Part shown: piece by piece, positions 13,362-21,819 of the stretch
How positions within the stretch are numbered: the stretch's first letter is position 1
Layout of the letters: each line of letters starts with the position of its first letter
Virus record (IMG/VR): IMGVR_UViG_3300031999_000054
Span: 1 to 43,913 of that record
Source: a virus
Strand: one strand, 5' to 3'
Length of the DNA: 43,913 bases
Position numbers and translations under genes: made by a program
The notes under the pieces: model-generated
Database searches by the model: none
Told to the model about the DNA's origin: nothing
Seen by the model: only the letters and a program-made list of their open reading frames with translations

Positions 13362-14755
13362 GAACGCGCGCCGACATGCGTCCGTATCAGATACGCGCGG
13401 TGGAGACCGTGTCTCGGCTACCGGGCTGCGCCCTGTTCTTGGATATGGGCCTCGGAAAGACCGTGACCGTGCAGACGGCCATACTCGATATGCGCGCCAG
13501 CGGGGCTATCAAGGCGGCGCTCGTCATCGGCCCGATTCGCGTCATAGAGACAGTGTGGAGGCAAGAGGCGGAAGAATGGGAGCACATGAAGGGTCTCAGG
13601 TTCAGCCTTGTGCGCGGTACCGCAGAGCAGCGCATCGCAGCGTTGTCGGCCCCGGCGGACATCTACCTGATCAACTTCGAGATGGTCAAGTGGTTGTTCG
13701 ACCACCTGAAGGGCAAGATGCCCTTCGACATGCTTGTGGTAGACGAATCCTCCGCGTTCAAGGCGCCGGGGACGATACGGTTCCGCACCATGCGCTACGC
13801 GGTGAAACACTTCCGGCGCCGCGTCATCATGACGGGCACGCCCACCCCGAACACGTTGCTGGAAATATGGCCGCAGATATACCTGCTGGATGAAGGCGCG
13901 CGGCTTGGCACTGCGTTCAGCCGGTTCAAATCGCGGTTCTTTCAGCAGATGGATTACCACGGGTACAAGTGGGAGCCGCGCCCTGGCGCGGCCAAAGCGA
14001 TCCAAGATCTTCTGAACCCAATATCTATACGGCTGGACCGTACGGACCTGTTGGACTTGCCCCCGGTCACGTACAACAAGGTCAAGGTTGTACTGCCCAC
14101 GGACGCCATGGTAATGTATCGGGAGTTCGAGCGCAAGATGTTCCTTGAGCTTGACAACTCGGAGGAAGTGGAGGCCGTCAACGCTGCTGTGCTCACGATG
14201 AAGTGCGTACAGATTGCCAACGGGGCCGTGTACACTACCCCGGACCCGGCGCACCCAGAGGTGCGGCATGTGGCGGTCCTTCACGCCGCGAAGGTAGACG
14301 CCCTCGCAGAGATCGTAGACGAAACCGGCAGCCCTGTCATGGTGGCCTACCAGTTTGCTCATGATCTCGAACGGTTGAAGCAGTGGCGCGACGCGCCGCA
14401 CATCGGAGGTGGGCAGATTCAACCCACCAATGAGATAGTGGACGCGTGGAATCGCGGCGAGCTGCCCCTGCTGTACGTGCACCCGCAAAGCGCTTCGCAT
14501 GGGCTAAACATGCAGCACGGCGGGCACACCATCGTGTTCTTCAGTCTGACCTGGAGCGCGGAACAACGGGCGCAGCTTATCGCACGGTTGGACCGTAGTG
14601 GGCAGAAGTTTCCGGTCGTGGTCCACGACATTATCGCGGAGCGTACCGTCGATGAAGTGGTGTCCATGGCCGTGGACCGCAAACTGCGCGGGCAGGCGCA
14701 GTTGCTGGACTCCTTGAACCGTTACCGCATAGAACGAGAATTGTTGTGGGAATAG
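13358..14755 (+). CDS. SNF2/DEAD-type superfamily 2 helicase
   Basis: This 465-aa protein carries Walker A MGLGKT (K34), Walker B VVDES (D129, E130) in place of DEAH, motif III MTGTPTPN, and C-terminal motifs including HGLNMQHG and ARLDRSGQ. It is a typical phage SNF2-like ATPase for DNA translocation in replication or recombination. GTG 13358 overlaps the VRR-NUC stop by four bases. An alternative start is ATG 13376, six codons in, closer to the conserved RPYQ. Confidence 0.9.
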   Translation: MRTRADMRPYQIRAVETVSRLPGCALFLDMGLGKTVTVQTAILDMRASGAIKAALVIGPIRVIETVWRQEAEEWEHMKGLRFSLVRGTAEQRIAALSAPADIYLINFEMVKWLFDHLKGKMPFDMLVVDESSAFKAPGTIRFRTMRYAVKHFRRRVIMTGTPTPNTLLEIWPQIYLLDEGARLGTAFSRFKSRFFQQMDYHGYKWEPRPGAAKAIQDLLNPISIRLDRTDLLDLPPVTYNKVKVVLPTDAMVMYREFERKMFLELDNSEEVEAVNAAVLTMKCVQIANGAVYTTPDPAHPEVRHVAVLHAAKVDALAEIVDETGSPVMVAYQFAHDLERLKQWRDAPHIGGGQIQPTNEIVDAWNRGELPLLYVHPQSASHGLNMQHGGHTIVFFSLTWSAEQRAQLIARLDRSGQKFPVVVHDIIAERTVDEVVSMAVDRKLRGQAQLLDSLNRYRIERELLWE

Positions 14756-14849
14756 AGACTACAACACTCTCCGGTGTATATTGTTGGCGAAACACGCTCA
14801 ATGGGAAGTGTTATATCGGACAAGCGAGGAAATCACAGGAGCTATTCAC

Positions 14850-15044
14850 ATGACCCCATGGCAATCAGGACTTATTGGGCTGTACCTAGTATGCCTTGTT
14901 GGATACTTCATTGTGTCCGCAATCGCCCGTGCACGACGCACCCGCCGAGCACAGCGTTACGCGGGCGTAGACGCCATAATTGAACGCCACCGGCAACTTG
15001 CCAATCGCAACTACCGCGGCTGGTGGAGCGGGAGGTGGTCATGA
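14850..15044 (+). CDS. small single-pass membrane protein (64 aa)
   Basis: ATG 14850 follows ACAGGAG and is preferred to the longer frame from 14781. Residues about 8-27 form a hydrophobic helix (LIGLYLVCLVGYFIVSAIA). A strongly basic Arg-rich stretch and a Trp-rich end follow, so the C-terminus should be cytoplasmic. Function unknown. The 94 bases before it hold no convincing promoter, only a weak TATATT near 14776. Confidence 0.7.
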   Translation: MTPWQSGLIGLYLVCLVGYFIVSAIARARRTRRAQRYAGVDAIIERHRQLANRNYRGWWSGRWS

Positions 15045-15229
15045 AGAGGCCCAAGCCGTCTGTGCGCGTACAGCTTATGAACCAGGCCACGGACGCGGCT
15101 ACACGGTGGGCCGCAAAGCGACGCGAGATGCCAAGCCTTGGCGAGATCCTCACCTACGGGTTGGGGTACATCGCGGGGTGGGAAGCGGCGAAGGCGGAAG
15201 CCAAGAGGAAGAAGACACAGGAGAATTAG
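15041..15229 (+). CDS. small basic hypothetical protein (62 aa)
   Basis: ATG 15041 overlaps the previous stop and follows GGGAGG. The protein is helical with Arg/Lys-rich ends and a Gly/Tyr-rich middle. No family recognised. Confidence 0.7.
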   Translation: MKRPKPSVRVQLMNQATDAATRWAAKRREMPSLGEILTYGLGYIAGWEAAKAEAKRKKTQEN

Positions 15230-15230
15230 G

Positions 15231-15533
15231 ATGGCATGGAAACCGATGACATCCTACCTTGACCGCGTAAAGGTAGCGAGTGAGATACGAGATCTGGAAT
15301 CCGAGAACCGCTTACTGCGGGCACAGCTGGCTAGCGAGATCAGCAAGCGCAAGGAATCCGAGCAGTCCGCAACAGCTGGCGCGGCGCTTCTGGGGGAGTC
15401 GAAACTTTACGCCGCGCGGTACCGTTGGCTGCGTCAGGCACCAGCATCGTGGGCGTGGGCTGTCGGAGCGTGGTCCCCGGAATGGCTAGACAAAGAAGTG
15501 GACACGCAGATAGCGCTACAGGAGAAGGCATGA
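15231..15533 (+). CDS. coiled-coil hypothetical protein (100 aa)
   Basis: ATG 15231 lies one base after the previous stop, behind GGAG. Residues about 10-45 form a heptad-like helix rich in Leu, Glu and Arg. A YRWLRQAP segment follows, similar to the RYRWLR motif of many uncharacterised phage proteins. The gene overlaps the next by four bases (ATGA). Function unknown. Confidence 0.7.
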   Translation: MAWKPMTSYLDRVKVASEIRDLESENRLLRAQLASEISKRKESEQSATAGAALLGESKLYAARYRWLRQAPASWAWAVGAWSPEWLDKEVDTQIALQEKA

Positions 15534-16387
15534 CCCCGCCCGTCCACATCGCCACCCCAGAAGCCTTCCGTCAGTTTGGGCGCGACATGATCGTGACCCA
15601 AGACCTCGACCCACTGTACGTGGGCGTGTACGGGGCAAAGCTGGAACGCCCGCAATTGGCGGCGTTCCTCATGACCTACTGGATGTTCTACAACGCTGGG
15701 TTCTCAGCCATGTCCGCGGACGCCTACGCGAACGCGGGGGGCACCGGCTACTGGTCTATGATCAAGCACGGCGTGATCGGGACCAACGCGCGCCGCGGGG
15801 CGGAGCGCCGGCACTTCCGCGGGGAGGTCGCTCACCGGGCAGTTGACTCGCTCGCAGATTGGTACCCAGACCCGGTAGAGGCAGTGGAGTACCTGACGGA
15901 ACGGGTACAGCACGGCGCCACTTCTAGCCCAGCGCGTTTTCGCGACGTCATGGCGCGGGCGCAGAAGTGGCCGCTGTTTGGACCGTGGATCGGGTTCAAG
16001 GTCGCGGACATGCTTGACCGCTGCGGCTACTGCGCGGTGGATGAAGAGGGTTGCGACCTCGCCATGTACAGCACCCCCGTCAAGGGGGCACAGATGTACG
16101 CGGAGTTGGCGGGCCACCCGGGGGCAGACATTCAGTACGCCATCTCCGAGTTGAACAGTGCATACGTTGGGCTGACTGCTCCCCCCGCCCACGACCGCCC
16201 GATCGGAATTTACGAAATTGAGACGGTCCTGTGCAAGACCAAGTCCGCGGCCAACGGGTACTACCACATCGGCAAGGACACGGTTGAGATACGTCACATG
16301 CTCGCGCAGTACCCGGAAAGTGCGACCGCGGCGCGCATCCTAAACGCGATGCCAAACCCCCTACAATTGGAGTTGCTGTACTCATGA
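15530..16387 (+). CDS. amino acid:DNA transferase-like protein (aGPT-Pplase/ADDT family)
   Basis: The 285-aa protein resembles the alpha-glutamyl/putrescinyl thymine pyrophosphorylase group, whose phage members join an amino acid to phosphorylated 5-hmdU in DNA. Family-like segments are DLDPLYVGVYGA near the start, ERRHFRG (residues 92-98) and GPWIGFKVADMLDR (from residue 151), which suits the helix-hairpin-helix glycosylase-like fold. It opens the hypermodification operon and overlaps the PLP enzyme gene by four bases. The amino acid used cannot be read from sequence. The family call is from remembered motifs. Confidence 0.75.
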   Translation: MTPPVHIATPEAFRQFGRDMIVTQDLDPLYVGVYGAKLERPQLAAFLMTYWMFYNAGFSAMSADAYANAGGTGYWSMIKHGVIGTNARRGAERRHFRGEVAHRAVDSLADWYPDPVEAVEYLTERVQHGATSSPARFRDVMARAQKWPLFGPWIGFKVADMLDRCGYCAVDEEGCDLAMYSTPVKGAQMYAELAGHPGADIQYAISELNSAYVGLTAPPAHDRPIGIYEIETVLCKTKSAANGYYHIGKDTVEIRHMLAQYPESATAARILNAMPNPLQLELLYS

Positions 16388-17175
16388 ACCCCTGCGTCGA
16401 AAACACCCCCGTCGAGCAGTTGCGCGACAACCTGTGGGTCAAGCGCGAAGACCTATGCTGCCCCGGTGGCCCGGATTTCAGCAAGATGCGTGGCGTGTAC
16501 GCCCACATCCGTAACCGTCCCGAACGGGTGATTGGTGTGCTGGACTCCTATCACTCTCAGGCCGGGCACGCAGTTGCGCGGGCCGGCGAGTTACTCGACA
16601 AGACGGTGATCAACTTTTACCCGGAGTTCAAGGGCGAGCCGGGGCCGCGCCCGCAGCAGTTGCGCGCAGAGAAACTCGGCGCACGGCTGGTCGGGCTGAA
16701 GGCGGGCATGAGCGCCGTACTATGGCATCAGGCCAAGAAAGCGCTGCCGGAGGGTGCCTACATGATGCCCAACGGGCTGCAACTGCCCGAGTCCGTCGCA
16801 GAGACACGCATGGAGGTGCTACGGACGGCGTTCCCGGTAGAGTTCGACACGGTGGTCATTGCCGCCAGCAGCGGGACGATCGCCAAAGGTGTTGTGGAGG
16901 GGTTCATGGCGCGGCCCGAGGCGTTGATGAACGACTACCCCAAATTCATCATTCACATGGGGTACAGCCGCGCGCATGCCCCGATGTACGCCAAATTCCC
17001 CATGGAGGTAGAACTGGTGGACGAGGGGTACTCGTACAAGGACAAGGCACGGCCAGGGGATGTCCCCCCGTTCCCGTGCAACATCTACTATGACCGCAAG
17101 GCGTATGTGTGGCTGATGGGTCCGTACCCACAGCGCCGCGACGAGCGGGTACTGTTTTGGAATGTAGGAGCATAG
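16384..17175 (+). CDS. PLP-dependent enzyme, fold type II (ACC deaminase/D-cysteine desulfhydrase-like)
   Basis: The 263-aa protein has WVKREDL followed by GGPDFSKMRG, matching the KREDL...GNKxRK region of fold type II enzymes, with K34 as the probable Schiff-base lysine. The VIAASSGTIAKG segment is a good phosphate-binding loop. In M6-like phages a PLP enzyme processes the amino acid attached to thymidine, probably by decarboxylation or lysis, and this gene sits between the transferase and the radical SAM gene. It is shorter than free-standing relatives (about 300-340 residues). The exact reaction is inference. Confidence 0.75.
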   Translation: MNPCVENTPVEQLRDNLWVKREDLCCPGGPDFSKMRGVYAHIRNRPERVIGVLDSYHSQAGHAVARAGELLDKTVINFYPEFKGEPGPRPQQLRAEKLGARLVGLKAGMSAVLWHQAKKALPEGAYMMPNGLQLPESVAETRMEVLRTAFPVEFDTVVIAASSGTIAKGVVEGFMARPEALMNDYPKFIIHMGYSRAHAPMYAKFPMEVELVDEGYSYKDKARPGDVPPFPCNIYYDRKAYVWLMGPYPQRRDERVLFWNVGA

Positions 17176-17176
17176 C

Positions 17177-18625
17177 ATGCAGCAGGAAGATCAATGGATT
17201 CTGGACATCCTCGGCGAGGATGAAGAGGCTGAAAAGACAACCGAAGGGTTGTCCCCGGAAAGCCGGCAGCGCTACAAATACTTCATGCGTCCTGAGCCCA
17301 AGGACGACATGGGGCCAATTGAGGTAGAGGACGATCCGGTGACAGGCCGCGAGATGCGGTTCCGTGAGATTGACGTGGGTATGGTGCGCAACGCGGTCAA
17401 CAAGCCGCGGCGCAAAGTGTACTTGGACCCCCTGCCTCACATTCGTATCGACAACTCCCAAGAGCTTCGCGGGTGGTACCAGGACGCGCACATCCCCGGG
17501 GAGGAGAGCAAGCACCGCCCGCGCCCGTGCTACACGGAGGCAGTGCTCACGTCCCCATACACAGGGTTTTGTACGGTCGGCTGCAGCTTCTGTTATATCA
17601 ACAGTGGCGCTCGCGGGTACCGCGGTTCAGGTTTGGTCGCAGTACCAATGGGGTACGGTGACCACGTCGCCAAATCACTCGGCAAGATGAGCAAGGCCGC
17701 GGCCGGCTATTTCAGCAGCTTCACGGACCCGTTCCTGCCGCTGGAGGACTACTATCACAACACTCAGCAGGGCGCAGAGGCGTTTGTGAACGCAGGGCTG
17801 CCCATCTTCTTCCTGAGCCGCATCCTGTACCCGGGGTGGGCCATAGACCTGTTGAAGCGCAACCCATACAGCTACGCCCAGAAATCGCTCAACACCGGGG
17901 TGGACGTGGATTACAAGCGCATGAGTCCCGGGGCGGCAAAGCTAGAGGACCATATCCAGCAGGTGGGAGAGCTACGCCGTCAGGGCATCTACACGTCCAT
18001 TCAGGTGAACCCCATCATCGCCGGGGCGACCTCGCACGATGACATCCGGTTGCTCTTCGAGCGGCTCTCCGCGGTGAAGAACAACCACGTCATCGTGAAG
18101 TTTGTGGAGGCCAGCTACAGCTGGGTGCCCGCTATGGTGGAGCGCATCACCAAACGGTTCGGGCCGGTGCGCGGGGCCAAGTTCACAGAGCTGTTCACTG
18201 ACAACATCGGAGGGCAGAAGACCATCGTGGAGGAGTACCGCATGGAGGCGCATGCGCTGTACCAAAAGTGGGCTACAGAGCTGGGCATGACCTACGCCAC
18301 GTGCTATGAGTATGCGTACGAGCGGGACGAGTTGGGGGAGGTCGTTTCCAAGCAGGGTATCAGCGTGGGGGGCCGGTTCAAGACTTCCGACCAGTGCCAC
18401 GGACACCGGGTGCCTGTGTTCACGCGGGCGTTCCCCGGGGCGCCTTTCCGCGAGTTGGAGGAATGCCCGCCGTCTGGGTGCCTGACCTGCGCCAGTGACA
18501 ACGGCGGGGAGGCGCGGTGCGGGGACGCAGAGATGGGCAAGGCCAAGGCGTTGCAGTGGAAAGATTGGAAGCGCCCCATGTCCGCCCAGAAGACGTTGCC
18601 GTTTGGGACCGACTTACTGGAGTGA
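17177..18625 (+). CDS. radical SAM enzyme, probable hypermodified-thymidine isomerase
   Basis: The 482-aa protein has the radical SAM cluster motif CTVGCSFC (C132, C136, C139) in a beta/alpha-barrel context (GFCTVGCSFCYINSGARGY). An extra Cys-rich region near the C-terminus (ECPPSGCLTC and a later RCGD) may hold an auxiliary iron-sulfur cluster. The first 100 residues are a charged extension. Phage M6 uses a radical SAM enzyme to rearrange glycine-modified thymidine on the way to 5-aminoethyl-dU, and the neighbours here fit that pathway. Spore photoproduct lyase-like DNA repair is a less likely alternative. ATG 17177 follows GGAG. Confidence 0.8.
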   Translation: MQQEDQWILDILGEDEEAEKTTEGLSPESRQRYKYFMRPEPKDDMGPIEVEDDPVTGREMRFREIDVGMVRNAVNKPRRKVYLDPLPHIRIDNSQELRGWYQDAHIPGEESKHRPRPCYTEAVLTSPYTGFCTVGCSFCYINSGARGYRGSGLVAVPMGYGDHVAKSLGKMSKAAAGYFSSFTDPFLPLEDYYHNTQQGAEAFVNAGLPIFFLSRILYPGWAIDLLKRNPYSYAQKSLNTGVDVDYKRMSPGAAKLEDHIQQVGELRRQGIYTSIQVNPIIAGATSHDDIRLLFERLSAVKNNHVIVKFVEASYSWVPAMVERITKRFGPVRGAKFTELFTDNIGGQKTIVEEYRMEAHALYQKWATELGMTYATCYEYAYERDELGEVVSKQGISVGGRFKTSDQCHGHRVPVFTRAFPGAPFRELEECPPSGCLTCASDNGGEARCGDAEMGKAKALQWKDWKRPMSAQKTLPFGTDLLE

Positions 18626-18628
18626 CCC

Positions 18629-19219
18629 ATGCCCGAGATGCAAGACGACCAGCCGGCGTGGATGATGCGCGGTGAAGATGAGAACTCCAACATCACTGCG
18701 CTCATGCTGCTCCTGCTTCGGGAAGAGCAACCAAAGTACGTGGTAGAGTACTTTGGCGGGACAGGGCGCATGACCACGGCCATACACGAGTACTGGCCGG
18801 ACGCGCGCATCATCTCGTGGGACAAAGACCCCAGGTGCTGCGACATGATACAGGCCGCGGTACCCGCGGCGGACGTCTACATTGGGGACTCCATCGCGGA
18901 CCTCGTCCCGCCCCCCGGGGCCGGGGTCATAATGGACTTCAACAAGCTGACCATCAAGCGCTTCCGTGATGACTATTCAGGGTATCGCACGTGTATAGAG
19001 CGCGTGGTTGCAACCATGCCTGCGTTCGTTACAATCACGGACGGCGCCAAGGTCCGGCTGCAACTGCACTACAAGACCTATGGCCTGAAAAGCCGCAGCA
19101 AGGAGGAGTACCGGGAGGCGTTCTGCGAAGAGTTGCGCGCCCGCTACGGTACACGCGTGGTACGGTCCGAGGAGGCCAAACGTGCGTTCATGTTCATAAT
19201 GCGGGAGCCATGGCTATGA
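18629..19219 (+). CDS. Rossmann-fold, SAM methyltransferase-like protein (196 aa)
   Basis: A nucleotide-binding Rossmann start is visible (VVEYFGGTGRMTTAI near residue 32), then WDKDP as the acidic residue ending strand 2, and GDSIADLV. The usual catalytic NPPY is replaced by DFNKL, so methyl transfer to a base is uncertain. It lies between the radical SAM enzyme and the DNA kinase in an overlapped operon, so a role in base modification is likely but unproven. Its TGA overlaps the next ATG. Confidence 0.65.
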   Translation: MPEMQDDQPAWMMRGEDENSNITALMLLLLREEQPKYVVEYFGGTGRMTTAIHEYWPDARIISWDKDPRCCDMIQAAVPAADVYIGDSIADLVPPPGAGVIMDFNKLTIKRFRDDYSGYRTCIERVVATMPAFVTITDGAKVRLQLHYKTYGLKSRSKEEYREAFCEELRARYGTRVVRSEEAKRAFMFIMREPWL

Positions 19220-19428
19220 AACTCAAGGGGCAGATGAGCCTGTGCCGCAAGTGCGGCGTTGTCTTCAACAGCACGCGGGCGTTCGACAAGCACAGAATCG
19301 GAGAGCACGGGGTGAGTCGCCGGTGCATGACGGAGGAGGAAATGCTCGCAAAGGGTATGGCTGTGAATGCCCGTGGCCTGTGGGTCACGGCGTTGCGCGC
19401 TACACCCGGGGAAGGGTGGAGCACATGA
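19216..19428 (+). CDS. small C2H2 zinc-finger protein (70 aa)
   Basis: The segment CRKCGVVFNSTRAFDKHRIGEH fits a Cys2-His2 finger with the spacing C-x2-C-x12-H-x4-H. ATG 19216 has GGGAG 8 bases upstream, better than ATG 19210 two bases after it. The rest is a short helical tail. It overlaps both neighbours by four bases inside the modification operon, so it may help target DNA or another enzyme. Similar tiny fingers occur in other phages. Confidence 0.75.
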   Translation: MKLKGQMSLCRKCGVVFNSTRAFDKHRIGEHGVSRRCMTEEEMLAKGMAVNARGLWVTALRATPGEGWST

Positions 19429-19955
19429 TCATCAACATCCGTGGGACCAACGGATCCGGCAAGACTACACTGGCCCGCCAGTTGATAGATGAGTCCACGG
19501 CGTGCGAAGTGCTGTTGTGCGGTATCGTGTGCACCACGGACGCGTCGGCGAGGACGGTGCTGATTGGCCCGTACATCGGCCGCAAGACGGGCGGGTGCGA
19601 CCACCTCCCCACCTTTGAGAAGATGCGCGAGGTCATCACAGCTGCCGCGCTGCTGTACACCAATGTAGTGTTCGAGGGGGTCATCATATCCGGGGTCTTC
19701 AAATCCTGGTCGGACTTCGACACCGTGCGGGGCCGGGACATTGTATGGGCGTACCTGAGCACCCCGGTGGAAGACTGCGTCGCCCGCGTCTATGCGCGCA
19801 ACGGGGGCAAACCGTTCAAGGAAAAGAACGTGACCGACAAGTACGAGGGCACCATGGTGACTCGCCGTAAGGCAATGGCCGCGGGGCACATGGTGGTGGA
19901 CCTACCCCCGGACGGCGCGGACGCACTGGCCCGGGTACGGGAGATGTTGCAATGA
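19425..19955 (+). CDS. P-loop kinase, probable 5-hydroxymethyl-dU DNA kinase
   Basis: The 176-aa protein starts with strand MIINIRG and Walker A GTNGSGKTT (K13). Other small-kinase features are FEGVIISG and a basic lid region around CVARVYARNGGKPFKEKN. In phages that hypermodify thymidine, such kinases phosphorylate 5-hmdU already in DNA, which activates it for amino acid transfer. Its placement next to the transferase-like and dUMP hydroxymethylase-like genes supports this. A nucleotide monophosphate kinase is the main alternative. Confidence 0.75.
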   Translation: MIINIRGTNGSGKTTLARQLIDESTACEVLLCGIVCTTDASARTVLIGPYIGRKTGGCDHLPTFEKMREVITAAALLYTNVVFEGVIISGVFKSWSDFDTVRGRDIVWAYLSTPVEDCVARVYARNGGKPFKEKNVTDKYEGTMVTRRKAMAAGHMVVDLPPDGADALARVREMLQ

Positions 19956-20821
19956 ACCCCCAACCGCTGTACGACTGGATCAACGAGCGCCACGCCATCT
20001 ACCTGCGCCGCGCTGCAGGGCAGCCGCCGCCATGGACCGTAGACCCGATACTGCGCGAGTACCGGTTCACCAACGTGTTCCGGGAACTGGACGCAGTGAC
20101 GGTATGGATTCGCGAGAACATCCGTGAGCCGTTCGCAGATCACCCGGACCTGTGGTTCATGATGGCGATCGCGCGCCAGATCAACTGGCCAGAGACGCTA
20201 CAAGAGTTGATAGACTGCGGCGTGTGGCCAGAAAAGTCGTGGAGTTGGGAACATTTTCGCGACGTAATGCGTGACCGCAGCGCCCGGGGCGAAAAGGTCT
20301 ACACCGGCGCCTACATGCTGCGCGGACCCATACAGGGCGACCCCAGCGGTTCGCAGGACAAACCCAACTACACGGCGCTGCGTGTGTTAGAACCTGTTTG
20401 GGCAGACCGCGTTAAACTCCGCCCGTGGATGAAATTGCGCCTACAAGACGCTTGCGCGGCATTGGAAGCCTATCACGGGTGGGGTGGGTTTCTAGCCTAC
20501 GAGGTCGCCACGGACCTGCGTCATTGCCCGGGGTGGTTGGACAAGGCGCCGGACATCATGACGTGGGCCAATCCGGGGCCGGGGGCGTTACGTGGGCTGA
20601 ACCGGCTGTATGGCCGGCCCGTGAAGCAGGCACTCAACCGCGAGCAGGCGATCACGGAGATGCAGCTGCTCTTGCTGATGTCACTGCTGTATCTCGGGTC
20701 ACACGTACCGGCGCTTGAGATGCGTGACATTGAACACTCACTTTGTGAGTGCGATAAGTACCTCCGCGTGAAGCTCGGAGAGGGCCGGCCCCGCGCCAAA
20801 TACGACTACAGGAGCGAATAA
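19952..20821 (+). CDS. helical protein of the aGPT-Pplase / 5-hmdU kinase helical-domain group
   Basis: This 289-aa protein has the PWTVDPILREYRFTNVFREL and GEKVYTGAYMLRG stretches and the late segment DIMTWANPGPGALRGLNRLYG, which I associate with the helical proteins accompanying thymidine hypermodification. It may be the helical partner of the P-loop kinase, whose gene it overlaps by four bases, or a second amino acid:DNA transferase. A profile search would decide. It ends in TAATG shared with the thymidylate-synthase homologue. Confidence 0.7.
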   Translation: MNPQPLYDWINERHAIYLRRAAGQPPPWTVDPILREYRFTNVFRELDAVTVWIRENIREPFADHPDLWFMMAIARQINWPETLQELIDCGVWPEKSWSWEHFRDVMRDRSARGEKVYTGAYMLRGPIQGDPSGSQDKPNYTALRVLEPVWADRVKLRPWMKLRLQDACAALEAYHGWGGFLAYEVATDLRHCPGWLDKAPDIMTWANPGPGALRGLNRLYGRPVKQALNREQAITEMQLLLLMSLLYLGSHVPALEMRDIEHSLCECDKYLRVKLGEGRPRAKYDYRSE

Positions 20822-21819
20822 TGTACGTGATTCAGGTTCGTAACGTCAACGAGGCGTACGCAGAGTTGGAGCCGCTGCTACACTGCCCGGAAAACTGGCA
20901 CGAGATAGCTCCGCGGGGACTGCGCACAATGGAGTTTGGGGAGCCGGTCACCACGGTGTACACCCACCCCACGGAGCGCGTGCTGTTCGACCCCGCCCGC
21001 GACGCCAACCCATTCTTCCACCTGATGGAAGCGCTATGGATCATCGCGGGCCGGCGGGACGTGAAGTTTATCGCCAACTTCCTGCCGTCCATCGCGGAGT
21101 TTTCCGATGACGGGGAGGAGTTCAACGCCGCCTATGGGTTCCGGTTACGGGAGCATTTCGGGCTGGACCAGATCAAGCGGGTCATCAACCTGCTACGCAA
21201 AGACCCGGACAGCCGGCGCGCGTACTTTGTCATCGCAGACCCTTTGGATCTGTCCTACCACACCAAGGACGTGCCGTGTAACGTGGCGGTGTTTTTCAAG
21301 CTGCGCGATCACCAGCTGAACATGCTAGTCGCCAATCGGTCCAACGACGTGGTGTGGGGCGCCTACGGTGCCAACGCCGTACAGTTCAGCATGTTGCAGG
21401 AACTTGTGGCTGCGGGGATTGGTGCGGAAGTCGGTACCTACACGCAGGTGAGCGACAGCTTCCACGTCTACACGGACAACCCCAAAGTCCAGAACCTCCT
21501 CAAAGGTGGGGTGATGACGCGCGACCCCTACGCGAGCGGGGACGCCACAACGTACCCGCTCATGGGGCCGGGGGGCAACACGGACCTGTGGGTGGACGAG
21601 GCGGAAGATTGGGTGGAGGCGTACCCAGAGGTGCTGGTCCCGTGCGACCCGTACTTCAGGGAGGTTGTGTCCCCGATGGTGCGCGCGTTCAACGCCCACC
21701 GCCGCTTGAAGGACACAAAGAGAGCGCTTGAGATCATCGAGACCTCCCCGGCGTACCTAGACAAAGTCGACTGGCTGGTCGCGGCGCACGCTTGGCTCAC
21801 GAGGAGATTGACGGCATGA
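20821..21819 (+). CDS. thymidylate synthase homologue, probable dUMP hydroxymethylase
   Basis: The 332-aa protein keeps the catalytic cysteine (C153 in VPCNVAVFF) and the RSNDVVWGAYGANAVQFSML segment that parallels RSxD and the nucleotide-binding region of thymidylate synthase, plus a late DSFHVY. The residue after the cysteine is Asn where thymidylate synthases have His, and the fold region is diverged, as in phage dUMP hydroxymethylases that make 5-hmdUMP. That step would feed the hypermodification pathway. Plain thymidylate synthesis cannot be excluded. ATG overlaps the upstream TAA. Confidence 0.85.
   Translation: MYVIQVRNVNEAYAELEPLLHCPENWHEIAPRGLRTMEFGEPVTTVYTHPTERVLFDPARDANPFFHLMEALWIIAGRRDVKFIANFLPSIAEFSDDGEEFNAAYGFRLREHFGLDQIKRVINLLRKDPDSRRAYFVIADPLDLSYHTKDVPCNVAVFFKLRDHQLNMLVANRSNDVVWGAYGANAVQFSMLQELVAAGIGAEVGTYTQVSDSFHVYTDNPKVQNLLKGGVMTRDPYASGDATTYPLMGPGGNTDLWVDEAEDWVEAYPEVLVPCDPYFREVVSPMVRAFNAHRRLKDTKRALEIIETSPAYLDKVDWLVAAHAWLTRRLTA

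Noticed and set aside
13418-14500. 360-residue minus-strand frame opposite the helicase gene
   Set aside because: The helicase motifs on the + strand are intact. The minus frame has shadow-like composition and no ribosome binding site.
14756-14849. Promoter in the gap after the helicase gene
   Set aside because: A TATATT near 14776 has no matching -35 at normal spacing; the following gene is probably expressed by read-through.
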